Source of the DNA: Dyella terrae
GTDB lineage: Bacteria > Pseudomonadota > Gammaproteobacteria > Xanthomonadales > Rhodanobacteraceae
Direction of reading: 5' to 3'
Length of the DNA: 64,000 nucleotides
NCBI RefSeq assembly: GCF_022394535.1
Contig: NZ_CP089414.1
Location: 1,240,001-1,304,000 of the forward strand
Below are positions 27,586-36,426 of the stretch, one piece after another (the stretch's first letter is position 1; each line of letters begins with the position of its first letter). Position numbers and translations under genes: made by a program. The notes under the pieces were generated by a model. It searched no databases, was not told where the DNA came from, and saw nothing but the letters and a program-made list of their open reading frames with translations.

Positions 27586-28180
27586 GTCTCTCCCCAAGTC
27601 TTTTCGTGTAAACGAACGTCGATTCGAAGCGCCCGCACCACAGCTCATGCCCCGTCCCCCGACGAGGCGCCACTGCAGGAGGAGTTCGACGTCGCAGCCG
27701 AAAAGGCGCCAACTTCCGCGCACCCGTAGCGTCCCGCCACTCCACGGGTCCGAATCTCCCTGATCACCGGCCCCGTGTGCCCCACCCGCAATAGGGGGGA
27801 GAGGGATAGCCCGACCACGCATCAGACTTCCCTTGCTGCGTTGCGAGGCATATGCGTCGCGAGGCGAGCGCGGGGGAAGATGGGGCGCCCGCGTTCACTC
27901 ACCGACGCGTGGATAACCCGCAGAAGGCGCATATACAGCGCTCCGCTCGATCCATACGTATGCGTACACGCCTATCGGAAGACGGGGATGATGGCGGCTC
28001 ACCGTGCGATGGATTGCTGCACTGCAAGTTGCGTCACACGCCAGATAGATGATTCATAGAGAAGCTGCCCGTTCCTACCGAGAGGATGGAAGGGGTAACA
28101 ACAAGGACGATGACATCGACCCATGCGCAACGCACATAGATGTGCCATCGCGTTCACGAATATCGAGTCTTTACGTCGCA
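27586..28180. other. Divergent regulatory region between the transport set and the LuxR-type regulator
   Basis: Nearly 600 bp hold no convincing gene. Two palindromes stand out: TTCGT-GTAA-ACGAA at 27603-27616, just upstream of the DUF1302 gene, and CATACGTATG at about 27953-27962, upstream of the regulator gene. Either could be a site for the LuxR-type protein. A longer in-frame start for the regulator (28049) would use the last part of this region. Confidence 0.5.
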
Positions 28181-31069
28181 ATGAACTCGCCACGTTACAT
28201 CGTCCATCCCTCCAAGGACGTATCGCTCAAACCGAGGCTTTCCCTGTCATCCAAGGACACTATCCCCCTCAACGCGGAAAGCGTGGCATCCGAGGCCAGC
28301 CCGCCGATTACTCGCGCCGAGACGACGGCCCAGCCTCCCCGGGGCACGCCCCGGATCGTTGGACGAGATCGCCTGCTTGCGCAGTTGCGAGAGGCGCGCC
28401 GCAAGCGCTGCATCGTGCTGCAGGGTCCCATTGGTAGCGGCAAGACAACACTGTTGCTGGCATGGCGAGAGTCTCTGCTTCCCCTCGGCTACAGCATGGC
28501 GTGGCAAACGTTCACACCTGACGACAACGAACTATCGCGCGGGCTGGATCACCTAATCGCCTGCCTGGCACAGGTTGATCCAGACATCAGCCGCGAGGCC
28601 GCGTTGCTGTTCGAACGAGGCATGGACGATGAAGCGGCCGAGGGCGTGGTTGTTTCCCTGGTACGAGGCATCGCCGCGCATTCGGCAGACATCGTGCTGG
28701 TGCTGGACGATGTGCAACACCTGGTGCGGCCCGAGGGCCACGAAGTGTTTCAGTGGTTGCTGGAATACGCGCCGCAAAATCTCCATATCGTGCTCGTCTC
28801 GCGTAGCACGATCCCGCTGTCGTTGGGTAGGATCCGCGATCTCGGCCTTGTGCTTGAACTGGACATGCGCGACCTGCGCTTCACGGCCGCCGAATCACTG
28901 GAATTTCTGCGCTCCCAGCTCGGCGACGTCCATCCACGTGAAGCCCGGCGCCTGCACGAACTCACCGACGGCTGGGTTGCGGGGCTGCAGCTCTTTGCGA
29001 TGCGCCTGAAGCGACGCAGGCAGGAAAAACTGGGTTCGGACGCCGCACCCACCTATCTGCTCGATGCAGGCGCGTTCGCCGAGTATTTCGATCACGAGGT
29101 GCTTTCCCACCTGGCCGATGCCGAAGTGGAGTTGCTGGTGCGCATGTCGGCCTGCGCGCGATTGTGTGCGCCGCTCTGCCTCGCACTGGTCGGCGACCAG
29201 CCGCCCACATCGGAAGCCATCGATCTGCTCGCCAAACTGGAAGCAGATAATTTGTTCGTCAAACCCGCGCCGGAGGCAGGCGGCCAATCCTGGTACCGGC
29301 TCAATCCACTTTTTCGCGAAACGCTGCTCGATCGCTTCCGCATGCGCGACGAGACTTACCAGCGCAGCGTTCACCGTGCTGCCTGGCTTTGGTTCAGCGA
29401 GCACGGGCACACCGATGACGCCGTTCGCCACGCGCTGCTCGCTGGTGAATCGGCGGCGGCGATAGAACTAGTGCAACAGGCGGCGCGCGGGATGCGGTTG
29501 CAGGGGCAGTTTCGCAAGCTGGCCGGGTTGATGCGATTGTTGCCGCAAGGCGAGATCCTGGCGCGCATCGATCTGCGCCTGTGGATGGTGATGCTCCACC
29601 TCTATGCGCGCGACCTCGATGCTTGCGCTGCCGCCATAGCCACGCTGGAAAACGATCTACCCGCGGACGATGATCACACGCGCTACCAGCTGACCCTGTT
29701 GAGGGCCGCCCTGGCCGTACAGCATGACGACCCCGATACGGTCGCCGCGCTCATGCCTGCCCTTCATTCGCCCCCGGCTCATGCCGATGGCCTCCTGATT
29801 GGAGCCCACAACAACCTGATGTCGTGGCTTTTCATGCACAAGGGCGATTACGACGCAGCACGCCAAGTGCATGCGGAGTCACCCAAGCTTCTGGTCGATG
29901 GCAATGAACTGTTCGGTACCTCGGCCGGCCTGCTCAATGCCCGTTGTTTCACATCGCTCAGTTTCGCGCTGGAGGGGCGCATCGTCCAGGCGGAGCGTGT
30001 CTGCCGCGATGCGCTGTTCGAAGCCAATCAGCGAGGTGCGGCGACATCCGAGTCCGCTTGCCTGGCTTCGGCTTTGCTAGGGGAGTTGCTTTACGAGTCG
30101 AATGAACTGGCCGCTGCACGCAAGCTGCTCGAAGAGCGCGTGGACGTGCTCGAGCGTATCTCCATCCCCGATTCCATTCTTCGGCTGTTCACCGTGCTTT
30201 CGTCCATCCACTGGATTGCGGGACATCATCAGGAAGCCTTTGCTTACCTCAGGCGCCTGGAAGACTACGCGTCCCGCCATCAATGGCGACGGCTCATGGT
30301 CCACAGCGTAGCGCAACAGGTCCAGCGGCACCTGCAAATGGGGGCCGTCGACGAGGCGCAGCGCGGCCTGACACGACTGGATGAACTTGCATCCGGCGCG
30401 TCGCCAACGTCCATTTTTTATGATGACATCCAGCTGGCGACGCAATGTGCTCATCTACATTGGCACCTGTTCCACGCCGATGACCCGGCAACCCTGGAGG
30501 CACTGCGGCCACTGCTTGCCCTGAGCGAACGACGTGGCTGGCAGCGCCAGTCGGCCCAGTTCCAGTTTTATGCGGCACTCGTCGAACATCGCAACGGTGC
30601 AGACAGGTCGGTGGATGAGGCGGTGATGGATATCCTGCGCCGGGGCAGCCGCCTTGGCCTGGTGCGCAGTCTGCTGGACACGAGCCCGGATGCACTGTCG
30701 TTGATGACCGAGGTCATCCAGCGGCAACCTCACGACCCGGTGCTCTCTTTCTATCTCAGCCGTCTGCAGGCCGCCCAGCAGCCCTTTCCCAAGCCGCCGG
30801 ATGGGACCATCGCGACATCCAACGGTGGACGTCACCTGCCGGCTGCCGAGATGCTCAGTGAACGCGAATCCAAAGTGGTGTGCCTGCTGGCAAAAGCACT
30901 CCCCAACAAGAAGATCGCGCGCACCTTGGGCATCTCGCCAGAAACGGTGAAGTGGCATCTGAAGAACATCTACGGGAAGCTGGGTGTTTCCAGCCGGGAC
31001 GAAGCGGTTGCGCGCGTGCGTGACCTCAATCTGGATGCTGATCTGTCTGCAAGCGATACGCTGTACTGA
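28181..31069 (+). CDS. MalT-like LuxR-family ATP-dependent regulator (LAL type)
   Basis: This large activator has about 962 residues. An N-terminal STAND-type ATPase domain has Walker A GPIGSGKT (82-89), Walker B VLVLDDVQH and the sensor region VLVSRSTIPL. A long helical, TPR-like middle is followed by a C-terminal LuxR helix-turn-helix (about 892-951, LSERESKVVCLLAKALPNKK through GISPETVKWHLKNIYGKLGV). Proteins of this design bind an inducer and ATP, oligomerise and activate nearby operons. It lies between the divergent transport set and the degradation operon and is the best candidate to control both. The start is uncertain: ATG 28181 has no clear ribosome site and 28049 is possible. Confidence 0.85.
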   Translation: MNSPRYIVHPSKDVSLKPRLSLSSKDTIPLNAESVASEASPPITRAETTAQPPRGTPRIVGRDRLLAQLREARRKRCIVLQGPIGSGKTTLLLAWRESLLPLGYSMAWQTFTPDDNELSRGLDHLIACLAQVDPDISREAALLFERGMDDEAAEGVVVSLVRGIAAHSADIVLVLDDVQHLVRPEGHEVFQWLLEYAPQNLHIVLVSRSTIPLSLGRIRDLGLVLELDMRDLRFTAAESLEFLRSQLGDVHPREARRLHELTDGWVAGLQLFAMRLKRRRQEKLGSDAAPTYLLDAGAFAEYFDHEVLSHLADAEVELLVRMSACARLCAPLCLALVGDQPPTSEAIDLLAKLEADNLFVKPAPEAGGQSWYRLNPLFRETLLDRFRMRDETYQRSVHRAAWLWFSEHGHTDDAVRHALLAGESAAAIELVQQAARGMRLQGQFRKLAGLMRLLPQGEILARIDLRLWMVMLHLYARDLDACAAAIATLENDLPADDDHTRYQLTLLRAALAVQHDDPDTVAALMPALHSPPAHADGLLIGAHNNLMSWLFMHKGDYDAARQVHAESPKLLVDGNELFGTSAGLLNARCFTSLSFALEGRIVQAERVCRDALFEANQRGAATSESACLASALLGELLYESNELAAARKLLEERVDVLERISIPDSILRLFTVLSSIHWIAGHHQEAFAYLRRLEDYASRHQWRRLMVHSVAQQVQRHLQMGAVDEAQRGLTRLDELASGASPTSIFYDDIQLATQCAHLHWHLFHADDPATLEALRPLLALSERRGWQRQSAQFQFYAALVEHRNGADRSVDEAVMDILRRGSRLGLVRSLLDTSPDALSLMTEVIQRQPHDPVLSFYLSRLQAAQQPFPKPPDGTIATSNGGRHLPAAEMLSERESKVVCLLAKALPNKKIARTLGISPETVKWHLKNIYGKLGVSSRDEAVARVRDLNLDADLSASDTLY

Positions 31070-31080
31070 GCCACCAGAGC

Positions 31081-31117
31081 ACCGGGTGCGCCACCCATCT
31101 CGGGTGGTCCTGCCGGT
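31081..31117 (+). terminator. Possible hairpin terminator after the LuxR-type gene
   Basis: CCACCC/GGGTGG (31091-31107) is enclosed by ACCGG/CCGGT arms, giving a two-part stem 12 bases after the regulator stop. It lacks a T-run, so it may only attenuate transcription into the ligase gene. Confidence 0.35.
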
Positions 31118-31228
31118 CATGGCGCCGACTACCCTGCGATGGAAGAGGTTTGGGCAACGGTACTAGCCAAACCGATCGGGTAACGGGACGGGGTGTCCTG
31201 CGCGGCATCCACCGGAGAAACAGGCGCA

Positions 31229-33109
31229 ATGGCGACGCTCAAGGTCAACGAGTGCACGGCGGTACCTTTCCGCGCCGTGCCATTTCCGCAACGGAAGACG
31301 CTGGTGGAGCGTCGCGCCGATGGCAGCATCCTGCTGCGCTCGGCCACCCAGCCGCCGATGCTTGCAGAAAAGAGTTTCGCTGCTTTCATTCCCTCGTGGG
31401 CAGCTCAACGCGGCCAAGACGCAGCCTTCTGCGAACGCGACGCGAACGGCGCATGGCGATCCATTGACTGGTCGACGCTATGGCGCCAGGTCGTCACGGT
31501 TGCCGCCACGTTGCTTGAACGCGGCCTGGGCTCATCTCGCCCGGTCATGTTGTTGTCGGGCAATTCGATCGAGCAAGCGGTGCTTCTGCTGGCATGCGAA
31601 TACGTCGGCATTCCTACCGCACCGGTATCGCCCGCGTATTCCTTGCTAAGCAAGGACCACGCGCGCCTGCGGGACATCGGCGAGCGGGTACCGCCCGCCG
31701 CCGTATTCGTACAAGACACAACGGCCTTTGGACGCGCACTGGACGTGCTGGATATGGATCCTGCCACCCTGCTCGCCGTACACGGCCACTCCCGCGGTCA
31801 ACTGAACTGGGAAGACCTCGTCGCCCAGACACTCACTGCGGCGCAGTTGAGCACGGTTGAAGCGGCCCACCGCGCTATCCGCCCCGAGCAAACGGCGCGC
31901 ATCCTGTTTACTTCCGGTTCCACCGGCGCTCCCAAGGGCGTGAACCTCACCTACGGGAACTTCGCTGCGGTAGCCGCTTACTACGCCGACAACCTGGGCT
32001 GGCTTGGTCGTGAACACCCGGTTTTCCTTGATTGGCTGCCCTGGTATCACGGCTTGGGCGGCGTACTGAATCTGGGTCGCTCGGTGCAATTTGGCGCCAC
32101 CCACTACATCGACGACGGCCGGCCACTACCTGGCCTGATCGAAAAAACCGTGCGCAATCTGCGCGACGTATCGCCCAGCATCTTCACCAGCGTGCCCTCC
32201 GCATGGGCCATGCTGGCCACCGAACTGGAACGCGACTCGGTGCTGGCGCAGAGCCTGTTCTCTCGCGTGCACTTCCTTGGCTACGGCGGCGCCAGCCTGC
32301 CGACCAATGTATGGCGCCGCATCCAGCGCGTCGCCGAAGAAGCAGTTGGCGAGCGCATCATGTTTTGCACGGGCCTCGCTTGCTCCGAGACCACCGGCAT
32401 GGGCACGTACTGCGGCTGGCCTACCGATGGCAACGGCAATGTCGGCGTGCCGGTTCCCGGTTCGGAAGTGAAGCTGCTCCCGCTCGAAAGCGAAACGGGT
32501 CGATACGAGATCCGCATGCGTGGTGCCAACCTGTTCGGCGGCTACGTCGGCCAGCCCGAACTTACCGCCGCAGCTTTCGACGACGAAGGCTACTTCCGGC
32601 TGGGTGATGCGGTACGGCTGGCCGACGAGGAAGATCCCTCACAAGGCATGCTCTTTGCTGGACGCGTCGTCGAGGATTTCAAACTGATCAACGGCACGTG
32701 GGTGCAGACCGGTGCCATGCGCCTGACTCTGCTCGATCAATGCGCGCCATTGCTCAGCGACGCCGTGATTTGCGGCCACGACAACGCCTACGTCACGGCA
32801 CTGGCCTGGCCAAACGTGGCTGGCTGCCGGCAACTGGATCCCTCGCTCGCGGAGCTCGACGTCGAGGAACTGGTCCGCCATCCCCTGCTGGTATCGGCGC
32901 TGCGCGAGCGGCTGCAACGACAAGCCTCCGCAGGCGCAAGTCTCACCATCAAGCGCGTGATGCTGATGGCCGAACCGCCTTCGGCAGACGCCAATGAAAT
33001 TGCCGACAAGGGTTACGTGAACCAGGCCGTGACCCGCGCCCGGCGCGCTCCGCTCATCGAACAACTCTACGAAGCAGAACCGGCAGCGCACATCGCCTGC
33101 ATGTCCTGA
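31229..33109 (+). CDS. Feruloyl-CoA-synthase-like acyl-CoA ligase
   Basis: This adenylate-forming enzyme of 626 residues activates a carboxylic acid with ATP and CoA. The AMP-binding P-loop is ILFTSGSTGAPKGVNLTYGN. Further motifs are WLPWYHGLGG, GYGGASLP, the A5-type TGLACSETTG, and FRLGDAVRL with the late FKLINGTWVQTGAMR, which is characteristic of the feruloyl-CoA synthase branch. The expected C-terminal lysine region follows. I prefer ATG 31229; a GTG at 31193 is also in frame. As first gene of the eleven-gene operon it should load the pathway substrate onto CoA. The phenylpropanoid label reflects family similarity only. Confidence 0.85.
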   Translation: MATLKVNECTAVPFRAVPFPQRKTLVERRADGSILLRSATQPPMLAEKSFAAFIPSWAAQRGQDAAFCERDANGAWRSIDWSTLWRQVVTVAATLLERGLGSSRPVMLLSGNSIEQAVLLLACEYVGIPTAPVSPAYSLLSKDHARLRDIGERVPPAAVFVQDTTAFGRALDVLDMDPATLLAVHGHSRGQLNWEDLVAQTLTAAQLSTVEAAHRAIRPEQTARILFTSGSTGAPKGVNLTYGNFAAVAAYYADNLGWLGREHPVFLDWLPWYHGLGGVLNLGRSVQFGATHYIDDGRPLPGLIEKTVRNLRDVSPSIFTSVPSAWAMLATELERDSVLAQSLFSRVHFLGYGGASLPTNVWRRIQRVAEEAVGERIMFCTGLACSETTGMGTYCGWPTDGNGNVGVPVPGSEVKLLPLESETGRYEIRMRGANLFGGYVGQPELTAAAFDDEGYFRLGDAVRLADEEDPSQGMLFAGRVVEDFKLINGTWVQTGAMRLTLLDQCAPLLSDAVICGHDNAYVTALAWPNVAGCRQLDPSLAELDVEELVRHPLLVSALRERLQRQASAGASLTIKRVMLMAEPPSADANEIADKGYVNQAVTRARRAPLIEQLYEAEPAAHIACMS

Positions 33110-33144
33110 ACGTTGTTACGCCCACCGCATATCCGGAAACCACC

Positions 33145-34284
33145 ATGCAAGTCACCCGAACCGTCTTCCGTGACGATCATGAAATGCTGCGCGATTCCGT
33201 GCGCCGCTTCTTCGAGCGCGAATGCGTTCCGCATCAGGCCGAATGGGACGAGGCCGGCAAGGTCGACCGCGAAACCTGGCTGAAGGCCGGCCGCGAAGGC
33301 CTGCTCTGCCTGACACTGCCCACCGAATACGGCGGCGGCGGCGGCGATTTCGGCCACGCCGCGGTGATGAACGAGGAACTGCAGCGCGCCGGCGTCAGCG
33401 GGCTTGGCTTTGCAGTGCACTCGGACATCATCGCGCCATACATCGCGCGCATCGGCAACGAGGAGCAGAAACAGCGCTGGTTGCCCAAGGTCTGCGCGGG
33501 CGAATACATCCTCGCCATCGCCATGACCGAGCCCGGCACCGGCAGCGACCTCAAGGCCATTCGCACCACCGCCATCCGCGAAGGCGACGAGTACGTCATC
33601 AATGGCAGCAAGACCTTCATCAGTAACGGCCTCAACTGCGACCTCATCATTGTCGTCGCCAAGACCGATCCCGCCGCGGGTGCCAAAGGCGTGAGCCTGC
33701 TCGTGGTCGAAGCCGATCGCGACGGCTTCCGGCGTGGGCGCAAGCTGGAGAAAGTGGGACAGCACGCGCAAGACACGGCTGAAATGTTTTTCGACAACGT
33801 CCGCGTACCTGTTGCCAACCTGCTTGGTGAAGAAGGCAAAGGCTTCGCTTACCTCATGGCGGAGCTTCCGCAGGAGCGCTTATCCATTGCCGTCGGGGCC
33901 GCCGCCAAACTCGAAGCCTGCCTCGAACACACGCTCAACTACGTCAAGGACCGCAAGGCCTTCAACCAGACCGTGTGGGACTTCCAGAACACTAAGTTCA
34001 AGCTCGCTGACATCAAGGCGCAAGCCGTATCGGTGCGCCTGCTGATCGACTACTACCTTGGCGAACACATGCGCCGCCGGCTCACGCTGGAGGAAGCGGC
34101 CATCGCCAAGCTCTGCGCTACCGAAACGCTGGGCAAGGCGTTGGACGAAATGGTCCAGTTGCACGGCGGTTACGGCTACATGCTGGAGTACCCAGTGGCC
34201 CGCGCCTTTGCCGATGCACGCGTCATGCGCATCTACGGCGGCACCAGCGAAGTCATGCGCGACCTCATCTCGCGCAAACTGTAA
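33145..34284 (+). CDS. Acyl-CoA dehydrogenase (long-chain type active-site layout)
   Basis: This FAD enzyme of 379 residues introduces a 2,3 double bond into an acyl-CoA and passes electrons to ETF. The FAD/substrate loop reads AIAMTEPGTGSDLKAI, and the SNGLNCDLIIVVAKTD strand follows. The catalytic Glu is predicted in ELPQERL, as in long-chain and isovaleryl-type enzymes; the other usual position near the C-terminus reads IYGGTSEV, with Gly instead of Glu. RTRRxFG-like KDRKAFNQTVWDFQNTKF is intact. It follows the ligase by 35 bp. Confidence 0.9.
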   Translation: MQVTRTVFRDDHEMLRDSVRRFFERECVPHQAEWDEAGKVDRETWLKAGREGLLCLTLPTEYGGGGGDFGHAAVMNEELQRAGVSGLGFAVHSDIIAPYIARIGNEEQKQRWLPKVCAGEYILAIAMTEPGTGSDLKAIRTTAIREGDEYVINGSKTFISNGLNCDLIIVVAKTDPAAGAKGVSLLVVEADRDGFRRGRKLEKVGQHAQDTAEMFFDNVRVPVANLLGEEGKGFAYLMAELPQERLSIAVGAAAKLEACLEHTLNYVKDRKAFNQTVWDFQNTKFKLADIKAQAVSVRLLIDYYLGEHMRRRLTLEEAAIAKLCATETLGKALDEMVQLHGGYGYMLEYPVARAFADARVMRIYGGTSEVMRDLISRKL

Positions 34285-34310
34285 TTCCAACGCACCCGGG
34301 GAATAACGAT

Positions 34311-35501
34311 ATGAGTCGCAAGGTTTACGTCGCTGGCGTGGGCATGATCCCGTTCAAGAAGCCCGGCACCAGTGATACGTACGACGTGATGGGCGAAACT
34401 GCCGTGCGTCAGGCACTGGCCGATGCAGGGGTGGCTTACGACGACGTGCAGCAGGCCTATGCCGGCTACGTCTACGGCGACTCTACCTGCGGGCAGAAGG
34501 CGCTGTATCGCGTCGGCATGACCGGCATTCCGGTCATCAACGTCAACAACAACTGCGCCACCGGTTCCTCGGCGCTGTTTCTCGCCCGCCAGGCGGTGGC
34601 CAGCGGAGCGGTCGATTGCGCGCTCGCGGTCGGCTTCGAATTCATGGGCCCGGGCGCGCTGCGTTCGGTATGGACCGATCGCGCCAGCGCGCTGGAACGC
34701 GCGCTCGACGCCACCGACGAGCTGATCGGCAAGACCGAGGGAATGTCCAATGCCATCCGCCAGTTCGCCGGCGCCGGCATGTCGCACATGAAGAAATATG
34801 GCACCAAGCTGGAAACCTTCGCCGCCATTCGCGCCAAAGCCAGTCGCCACGCGGAACACAACCCACTCGCCGTATTCCGCAATGTGGTCACCACCGAAGA
34901 CGTGATGGCCGCACCGATGCTGTGGGAAGGCGTGCTCACCCGCCTGATGGCCTGCCCACCGACCTGTGGTGCCGCAGCTGCCATCGTCGTCTCCGAAGAC
35001 TTCGCCAGGAAGCATGGCCTGCGTACCGACGTGCTGATCGGCGGCCAGTCCATCACCACCGATACGCCCAGCACCTATGAAGGGCACGACATGATCCGCG
35101 TGGTCGGCTTCGACATGACGCGCGCCGCGGCCAAGAGTGCTTACGAACAAGCCGGCATCGGCCCGGAAGACATCCAGGTCATCGAGTTGCACGACTGCTT
35201 CGCGCAAAACGAATTGATCACCTATGAAGGTCTCGGTCTGTGCGCCGAGGGTGCCGGCGAAAAGCTGGTCAACGACGGCGACAACACCTATGGCGGCAAG
35301 TGGGTGGTCAATCCGTCCGGCGGCCTGCTGTCCAAGGGCCACCCGCTCGGCGCCACAGGTCTGGCGCAATGCTTCGAACTCACGCATCAGTTGCGCGGCG
35401 ATGTCGACAAGCGCCAGGTGCAGGGGGCTCGCAACGCGCTGGCGCACAACGTCGGCCTCGGCGGCGCATGCGTAGTCACCATCTACCAGAAGGTGGCTTG
35501 A
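34311..35501 (+). CDS. SCP-x-type thiolase (lipid-transfer/acyl-CoA thiolase)
   Basis: A 396-residue thiolase of the sterol carrier protein X class. The nucleophilic Cys lies in NNNCATGSSALFLA, a class signature that differs from the NxxCSSG of common thiolases. ELHDCFAQNELITYEGLGLC and the GGLLSKGHPLGATG histidine loop complete the active site. GGACVVTIYQ lies at the C-terminus where other thiolases have the second Cys. SCP-x thiolases cleave 2-methyl-branched or steroid-side-chain 3-ketoacyl-CoAs; some need a DUF35 partner, and none is visible here. GGGGA precedes ATG 34311. Confidence 0.87.
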   Translation: MSRKVYVAGVGMIPFKKPGTSDTYDVMGETAVRQALADAGVAYDDVQQAYAGYVYGDSTCGQKALYRVGMTGIPVINVNNNCATGSSALFLARQAVASGAVDCALAVGFEFMGPGALRSVWTDRASALERALDATDELIGKTEGMSNAIRQFAGAGMSHMKKYGTKLETFAAIRAKASRHAEHNPLAVFRNVVTTEDVMAAPMLWEGVLTRLMACPPTCGAAAAIVVSEDFARKHGLRTDVLIGGQSITTDTPSTYEGHDMIRVVGFDMTRAAAKSAYEQAGIGPEDIQVIELHDCFAQNELITYEGLGLCAEGAGEKLVNDGDNTYGGKWVVNPSGGLLSKGHPLGATGLAQCFELTHQLRGDVDKRQVQGARNALAHNVGLGGACVVTIYQKVA

Positions 35502-35514
35502 CGCCATGGCGTCA
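35499..35514. promoter_or_regulatory. Perfect 16-bp palindrome at the thiolase/MaoC junction
   Basis: TGACGCCATGGCGTCA begins with the thiolase stop and contains an in-frame ATG for the next gene. It could form a hairpin in mRNA that hides that ATG and leaves the later start at 35530 free, or serve as a protein site. Confidence 0.35.
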
Positions 35515-35529
35515 GGCGGAGCCACGCAC

Positions 35530-35964
35530 ATGATCGATACCAAGCACATCGGCAGACGCCTCCCCTCTTTCAAGGCCAGCACCGATGCGTGGCGCCTGCG
35601 CTTTTTCGCGAAAGCCATCGGCGAAACCAACCCGATCTACCTCGACGAAGCAGCTGCGCGCGATGCGGGCCATCCGTCGCTGCCATTACCGCCAACGTTT
35701 CTATTCTCGCTGGAGTTCGAACAACCCGATACGCGATGGCGCGACGATGTAGGGCTCAATATGGCGCGCATTCTGCACGGCGAGCAGAGCTTCAGCTATC
35801 ACCGCATGGCGTATGCCGGCGATGTACTTCAGTTCGACAGCTGCATCGCCGACATCTACGACAAGAAAGGGGGCGCACTCTGGTTCATCGTGCGCGAGAC
35901 ACGCGTGACCAACCAGCGCGGCGACCACGTGGCCGACTTGCGCAGCGTGATCGTGCAGCGCTAA
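35530..35964 (+). CDS. MaoC-like hydratase, N-terminal (HadA-like) subunit
   Basis: This single hot-dog-fold protein of 144 residues resembles HadA/FAS1-like dehydratase subunits: RFFAKAIGETNPIYLDEAAAR, LPPTFLFSLEF, and the ILHGEQSFSYHRMAYAGD strand. It lacks the SGDxNxxH catalytic loop, so it is the likely non-catalytic half of a heterodimer with the next gene. I prefer ATG 35530, 8 bases after AGGCGGAG, over an ATG 24 bases earlier. The pair should hydrate the enoyl-CoA made by the dehydrogenases. Confidence 0.8.
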   Translation: MIDTKHIGRRLPSFKASTDAWRLRFFAKAIGETNPIYLDEAAARDAGHPSLPLPPTFLFSLEFEQPDTRWRDDVGLNMARILHGEQSFSYHRMAYAGDVLQFDSCIADIYDKKGGALWFIVRETRVTNQRGDHVADLRSVIVQR

Positions 35965-35979
35965 GGCCAGGAGCAACCG

Positions 35980-36396
35980 ATGAGCCAGATCACCTACGAC
36001 GCACTCCAGGTCGGCGACAGCCTGCCACCGCTCCACCTTCCGCCCATGGATCGCACCACGCTAGCGTTGTTTGCCGGCGCTTCCGGCGACCACAACCGCG
36101 TGCACATCGACATCGACTACGTGCGCCGCGCCGGTATGCCCGACGTGTTCGCCCACGGCATGCTGTCCATGGCCTATCTCGGCCGCCTGCTCACTCAATG
36201 GGTAGACCAGCGTCAGCTTCGCCAGTTCGGTGTCCGTTTCGTCGGCATCACTCAACTAGGCCACCAGGTGACCTGCACCGGCAAGGTGGTCGAAAAATTC
36301 GAAACCGACGGCGAAAAGCGCGTACGCCTGGAAATACAGACCGCCAACCAGTACGGCGAACCGCGCATTCTCGGCGACGCCGTGGTCGCGTTCTGA
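35980..36396 (+). CDS. MaoC-like enoyl-CoA hydratase, catalytic (HadB-like) subunit
   Basis: A 138-residue hot-dog protein with the hydratase-2 motif: LFAGASGDHNRVHIDIDYVRRAG, where the Asp of SGD and the His of VHID are the expected catalytic pair, then DVFAHGMLSMAYLGRLL. The product would be a (3R)-hydroxyacyl-CoA. AGGAG sits 7 bases before the ATG. It follows the HadA-like subunit by 15 bp, as in two-component hydratases such as HadAB or ChsH1/ChsH2. Confidence 0.85.
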   Translation: MSQITYDALQVGDSLPPLHLPPMDRTTLALFAGASGDHNRVHIDIDYVRRAGMPDVFAHGMLSMAYLGRLLTQWVDQRQLRQFGVRFVGITQLGHQVTCTGKVVEKFETDGEKRVRLEIQTANQYGEPRILGDAVVAF

Positions 36397-36426
36397 TCTA
36401 TCACTCAGCGTTTGGAGCAGTACACC

